Below, piece after piece: positions 60,570 to 64,000 of a DNA stretch of 64,000 nt. The DNA is from Candidatus Falkowbacteria bacterium (GTDB lineage: Bacteria; Patescibacteriota; Patescibacteriia; Patescibacteriales; Patescibacteriaceae). The translations under genes were made by a program, and so were the position numbers. How positions within the stretch are numbered: position 1 is the stretch's first letter; the number at the start of each line of letters is the position of its first letter. The notes below the pieces were generated by a model that saw nothing but the letters and a program-made list of their open reading frames with translations, ran no database searches and had not been told where the DNA came from. The stretch spans positions 1-64,000 of the forward strand of contig JAPLWA010000001.1 of the NCBI GenBank assembly GCA_026396835.1, given 5' to 3'.

Positions 60570-62279
60570 TTAATAAATTTTAAGTAAATCAATTCCAGTG
60601 TAAAAATACTTCAATACATTTTGCCAACTGGTTCCGCTTGTTACCATAAGTAGAGCACCGCGAGCCGACATTCCAACACCATGACCAAATAAATTCTTGC
60701 CTGTGTCTTGTGGTACTAATACACTTCTTAACCATGGCTTAATTGCGCCACCCCAAACTTCAGTCCAATCGCGAGTTCGTCCGTCTGAATTTGAAAAATA
60801 CGGAGTTACAACTGGCTTACCAGCATAGGCAACTGTGACACCACGAGTTGCGTCAATCGCGGCGCTTAAGCCGCTCATGCGTAACTCAGAATTATAACCG
60901 CGATAAACCTGATCGTAATAAGCATCAATATGAAAATGGTCATCAGCGTGCTTAGTTGAAGCGTCAGGAATATTATATTCAACGCCGCGTAAATAATGAT
61001 ACAAAGCATAAGTACGGGCAGTTGTAGCCATGACTTTTTGAAACTCTATTGGCGAAGCATTAGTTGTTTCAGCCAAACCTTTCAAATAACTTTCTAAAGG
61101 TAATTCATTGATTAGCCAAACTTTCTTAGCTGGCTCGGTATAGCGCATTTCAATTACGTTTCTAAAACGATTATCTGTACTCTTAGAATCAAGTAAAGTC
61201 GCAACACCGTTAATAGAATCGCGTGGCACAAACCTTAGCGGCGACGCCGTAGTTTTAGCCATATCGACTAGTCTTACGGCGTAACGCTTGGAAGCAGCAT
61301 CAAAGCTTGCTGATATAAAAATATTAGGCTGAACACCGGAAAATAGAACATCCTTACCGGCATAAACATCAAAAATAGTATTAAAAGTAATGCGCTGAGC
61401 AATATCTGAATTAAACAAACCAACTCTAATATTCGGTTCTTTAGTTAATAAGGGGCTAAAAATAATTCCATTATCATTTGGGCTTTCTTGAGCTGAAGTG
61501 TTGCAGTTTTGATATGATGTCGCATCATTAATCATGGAAATACAAAAATCTACCTTTGGCGCAACGATTGGAGCAATCGGTGCGGCTGGAGTTGTATTTG
61601 ATTTAACCTGATTTTGAATAGTAGTTGAGCTAGCCACAACTGGTTTAGTAACTGTTATAAAAAAACGAACCAGCGATCCAGCAATGGGTCGCTCATCTCT
61701 GACTAATTGAAAATTTTCTTGAATAGTCCCCTCAAAATCAGTTGGGGCTTTAATTGGAAATGATATATCAACACTTTGACCCGGCTTTACTTCTTTAGTA
61801 AGGGAAACTGGGCGATAAAATTTTAACCAAGTTGAAGTTTGCAATTTAGAAAATGTTTTAAGATAGAGCCCAGTTTCTAAATTAACTTCACCTGGCTTCC
61901 AAGAATCTTTACCAGTATTTTTTAATTTAACAATTTGTGTTCCGGCTTTACCTTGCTCAATAGAAATATGATTAGTGTCTTTAATCGGCACGGCCTTTAG
62001 ATCAAGCGTCGCAGCTGAAGCCCTATTTACAAAAAGTTTAACCAAAGCACCAGATTGAATTAGTCTTTCACCATCAAGCTGTTTAGCTGAGTTATTATTA
62101 TTTTCTATAGAAGTGTAAGCGAGCCTTAAAAAGCCAGCACAACCTGCTACAACAAAAAAAGCAATGGACAAGCTAATAACGAGCCCAGACCAGCTGAGCT
62201 CCTGCTCCATTGCTTTCTTTCTTATGAGTTGGTATGACTTCCAAGAAATCGTACCAAACTTTTGATGATTAACGGACAT
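60570..62279 (-). CDS. SpoIID/LytB-domain cell-wall protein
   Basis: 569 residues. A cytoplasmic start and one membrane anchor (~30-50) precede an Ig-like domain resembling the NBR1 FW type (WKPGEVNLETGLYL... at ~115-205), a Pro/Thr-rich linker and the SpoIID domain (~380-560). The domain shows LPLESYLKGLAETT, ATTARTYALYHYL, YFSNSDGRTRDWTEVWGG and GHGVGMSARGALLM. SpoIID proteins are lytic transglycosylases acting on denuded peptidoglycan; the equivalent catalytic Glu (in PLESYLKG) is present. First gene of a four-gene operon. Confidence 0.88.
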   Translation of the reverse strand: MSVNHQKFGTISWKSYQLIRKKAMEQELSWSGLVISLSIAFFVVAGCAGFLRLAYTSIENNNNSAKQLDGERLIQSGALVKLFVNRASAATLDLKAVPIKDTNHISIEQGKAGTQIVKLKNTGKDSWKPGEVNLETGLYLKTFSKLQTSTWLKFYRPVSLTKEVKPGQSVDISFPIKAPTDFEGTIQENFQLVRDERPIAGSLVRFFITVTKPVVASSTTIQNQVKSNTTPAAPIAPIVAPKVDFCISMINDATSYQNCNTSAQESPNDNGIIFSPLLTKEPNIRVGLFNSDIAQRITFNTIFDVYAGKDVLFSGVQPNIFISASFDAASKRYAVRLVDMAKTTASPLRFVPRDSINGVATLLDSKSTDNRFRNVIEMRYTEPAKKVWLINELPLESYLKGLAETTNASPIEFQKVMATTARTYALYHYLRGVEYNIPDASTKHADDHFHIDAYYDQVYRGYNSELRMSGLSAAIDATRGVTVAYAGKPVVTPYFSNSDGRTRDWTEVWGGAIKPWLRSVLVPQDTGKNLFGHGVGMSARGALLMVTSGTSWQNVLKYFYTGIDLLKIY

Positions 62280-62302
62280 ACTTTGTTTTTGTTTTTGCTT
62301 GT

Positions 62303-62363
62303 CTATTAGAACTTTGAGATAGACAATTTTTTTAATTCATTAAAAATTTTGTTTAATGAATTA
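62303..62363 (-). other. Two hairpins in the leader of the SpoIID-like gene
   Basis: TGTCTAT/ATAGACA (about 62303-62328) and AATTCATTAAA/TTTAATGAATT (62334-62363) lie between the promoter and the start codon. Neither is followed by a T-run on the minus strand. Confidence 0.4.
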
Positions 62364-62380
62364 TTTTCACTTATATACCA

Positions 62381-62409
62381 AGTATATCACGAAAAAGGCC
62401 AAAAGTCAA
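62381..62409 (-). promoter_or_regulatory. Promoter of the SpoIID-like operon
   Basis: TTGACT (62404-62409), 17-base spacer ending in TGA, TATACT (62381-62386). Leader of about 95 bases. Confidence 0.75.
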
Positions 62410-62416
62410 TGGTTTC

Positions 62417-62433
62417 GTACACTATTTGTGTAC
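62417..62433. promoter_or_regulatory. Candidate operator palindrome
   Basis: GTACAC-TATTT-GTGTAC, a perfect 6-bp inverted repeat with a 5-bp centre, 7 bases upstream of the -35 box. It has the size and spacing of a dimeric regulator site. Confidence 0.5.
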
Positions 62434-62469
62434 AGAATATATTATAAAGTTAAAAATTTATTAAAAAAA

Positions 62470-63813
62470 TTATAACGTAAACGCCAATACAAAGAATGAA
62501 ATAATAACAGAAGGCAAGACAACGAATAATCCTACTTTAGTAAAATCCCAATAACTTATAACCATGCCTTTATGCCTTAGTATTTTCTGCCACATTAATC
62601 CAGCCAAAGCTCCAACCATGGTAAGCGAAGCACCGGCATTGCCAGCCAAAATTACAGCGTAAAGTCCGGCCTTAAAAGCCTTGGGGCTAATTTGTAAATT
62701 GGCATTAGTAAAAATGTGACTAAACATTATTGCCATGGGTTGATTATTAACCATGTTTTCAGTCAGCAATGACAATACACCAAAAACTAAACTCGCCTTT
62801 AATGAACTCGTCTGAACTACTTGAGTTAACCAGATCGAAATAATATTAAAAAAACCGTTTTGATCTAAAGCGACCATTAATATGAACATGGTTAAAATAA
62901 ATGGCAAAATATCCCATGGCATGCCCACAATTGTTTGATGAATTCTCCATAATTTTCCATGAGCACTTTCAAATAATTTATGATGATATAGAAATGGAAT
63001 GAACAAGTCTTTGATCACGAACAAACCAAAACCACATAAGACAATTAGCCAAAGATCCATTTTCAAATAACTGCTTATTAAAAGACATGCAATAACTGCA
63101 ATCAGCAAAACCATGCTTAATTTAGCGTCAAACCAGTTTCTAACTGATCTGAGTAAGTTTTTAACTTTATAATTTTTCGTTATCACTTTTCTAAAATACA
63201 GAAAAAGCAAAACTAGACTAACAAGTGAAAGCACTATTGTCGGAGAAATAGTGTTAATTATATAGCTTGTCTGATCAATATTAAGCGAAGTAGCAATAAT
63301 AGTATCAACTGGATTACCAGTAATAAAGAAAATTCCATTGTTTGCTGCAATGAATTCAGCAAACAATAAGGGTATTACATTGACATTTGAATAGATGGAA
63401 AAATAGAAAACAATCGGCGTTAAAGTTAAGATAACAATGTCATTTGATGCAAAAACCGATAAAAACCATGCAAAACAGTAAGTTATAACAAAAAGAACTA
63501 CACCCCTGCCGCGTGCTTTGTTTAAAAACAAAACTGAAATGTGATCAAATATACCACTTTTATCAGCACTTATCGATATAAACGCGCTCCCAAAAAATAT
63601 TATTAAAACTTTCCATGGAATAATAGTACCTGAGCCCAATATTCCCTGGGCAATAGTATTAAAGTCCACTAGCCCAAAAAGGATTGTGAACAATAATACT
63701 AAGATCGGCGCTGTGACTAAATTTAATTGAAAACCAGACCGAAAAAAAACAGTAGGCTTAATCACAAAATAAGCCGTCAGGAATATTAGTGCTATTAAAA
63801 TTAGATTAGACAC
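62470..63813 (-). CDS. ArsB/NhaD-type (ion transporter superfamily) permease
   Basis: 447 residues with about 11-12 membrane helices. The two inverted halves carry the hallmark loops FASNDIVILTLTP and GNPVDTIIA in the first, and TENMVNNQPMAIMF and GNAGASLTMVGALAG in the second. This pattern is typical of the ArsB/NhaD/CitM branch. Substrate could be arsenite, sodium/proton or a dicarboxylate; no ars operon gene is nearby. Start is a GTG at 63813 with no Shine-Dalgarno. Confidence 0.85.
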   Translation of the reverse strand: MSNLILIALIFLTAYFVIKPTVFFRSGFQLNLVTAPILVLLFTILFGLVDFNTIAQGILGSGTIIPWKVLIIFFGSAFISISADKSGIFDHISVLFLNKARGRGVVLFVITYCFAWFLSVFASNDIVILTLTPIVFYFSIYSNVNVIPLLFAEFIAANNGIFFITGNPVDTIIATSLNIDQTSYIINTISPTIVLSLVSLVLLFLYFRKVITKNYKVKNLLRSVRNWFDAKLSMVLLIAVIACLLISSYLKMDLWLIVLCGFGLFVIKDLFIPFLYHHKLFESAHGKLWRIHQTIVGMPWDILPFILTMFILMVALDQNGFFNIISIWLTQVVQTSSLKASLVFGVLSLLTENMVNNQPMAIMFSHIFTNANLQISPKAFKAGLYAVILAGNAGASLTMVGALAGLMWQKILRHKGMVISYWDFTKVGLFVVLPSVIISFFVLAFTL

Positions 63814-63846
63814 AGGATTTATAGACGAACTTAATTAAATAAAATT

Positions 63847-64000
63847 TTATTTCTTACTGCTCGCGCAAATCGCCATCGCCAATGCATCAGCGGCGTCATC
63901 CGGCTTAGGAATTTCTTTTAAGTTCAAAAATAGTTTCACCATTTTCTGTACCTGTTGCTTACTAGCAGCGCCATATGAAGAAATCGCCTGCTTAACTTGA
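63847..64000 (-). CDS. ruvC: Holliday junction resolvase RuvC, C-terminal part (cut by window edge)
   Basis: The last ~51 codons of a minus-strand gene are visible and end at the TAA at 63847-63849. The stretch [20 protein letters not shown] and [15 protein letters not shown] match the RuvC C-terminus; the DDAADALA block holds the final catalytic aspartate. RuvC cuts Holliday junctions. The N-terminal two thirds lie beyond the window. Confidence 0.92.
   Translation of the reverse strand, partial: QVKQAISSYGAASKQQVQKMVKLFLNLKEIPKPDDAADALAMAICASSKK

Overview
The window is bacterial, AT-rich and densely coded, and reads with the standard code (UGA is a stop, for example in ftsZ). It most resembles the Candidate Phyla Radiation / Patescibacteria, probably Parcubacteria-like. 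The reasons are a short 16S rRNA (about 1486 nt) with altered universal primer sites, giant exported proteins that begin with a type-IV-secretion-pilin-like membrane module, thrombospondin-type-3 and bactofilin-like surface proteins, core genes that mostly lack a Shine-Dalgarno sequence, and many intergenic palindromes. The exact lineage is inference.

Layout. Bases 1-240 hold the end of an IS200/IS605 transposase. Bases 312-16149 are a long minus-strand block: nrdR, an orphan gene, ftsZ and ftsA (division), dgkA, ybeY, and four envelope genes including 2081- and 894-residue adhesin-like proteins. A divergent promoter then starts relA/spoT (plus strand). Bases 17734-22771 carry rpsU, hisS, lepB, ppsA and a small membrane protein (minus). 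Bases 22860-27880 carry tRNA-Leu (minus), tsaD, trpS, gdhA. Bases 27911-35309 (minus) carry pgsA-like, pgm/manB, a REP-associated transposase, tRNA-Val, RNase H, recJ, a GIY-YIG gene between perfect inverted repeats, and lepA. Two small orphans and a bactofilin-like protein follow. Bases 37706-43016 (plus) carry glyA, folD, a small operon with a CAAX-type protease, and recQ. Two exported repeat proteins, rpsP and murI (minus) and an Nramp-like transporter (plus) come next.

Bases 48283-50636 form the most unusual island: a strong promoter, a 23-codon leader ORF that can form an antiterminator against a terminator hairpin, then four tightly linked small genes including a radical SAM/SPASM enzyme. 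A tRNA cluster (Gly, Pro, Ile, Phe, fMet) and the 16S rRNA gene follow on the minus strand. No 23S or 5S is adjacent. Beyond lie a galT-like gene, an SMC protein that seems to lack a hinge, a 578-bp gap with a candidate non-coding RNA, a four-gene operon (SpoIID-like, a 746-residue coiled-coil protein and two small orphans) behind a palindromic operator, an ArsB/NhaD-type permease and the 3' end of ruvC.

Two expression styles coexist. Most housekeeping genes have no Shine-Dalgarno sequence and short leaders. About ten orphan or accessory genes have a strong GAAAGGA-type site, and several of these share a promoter of the form TTGACN-N17-TAATTT with a TG extension. Dispersed palindromes of several families sit in most intergenic gaps and sometimes create false N-terminal extensions.
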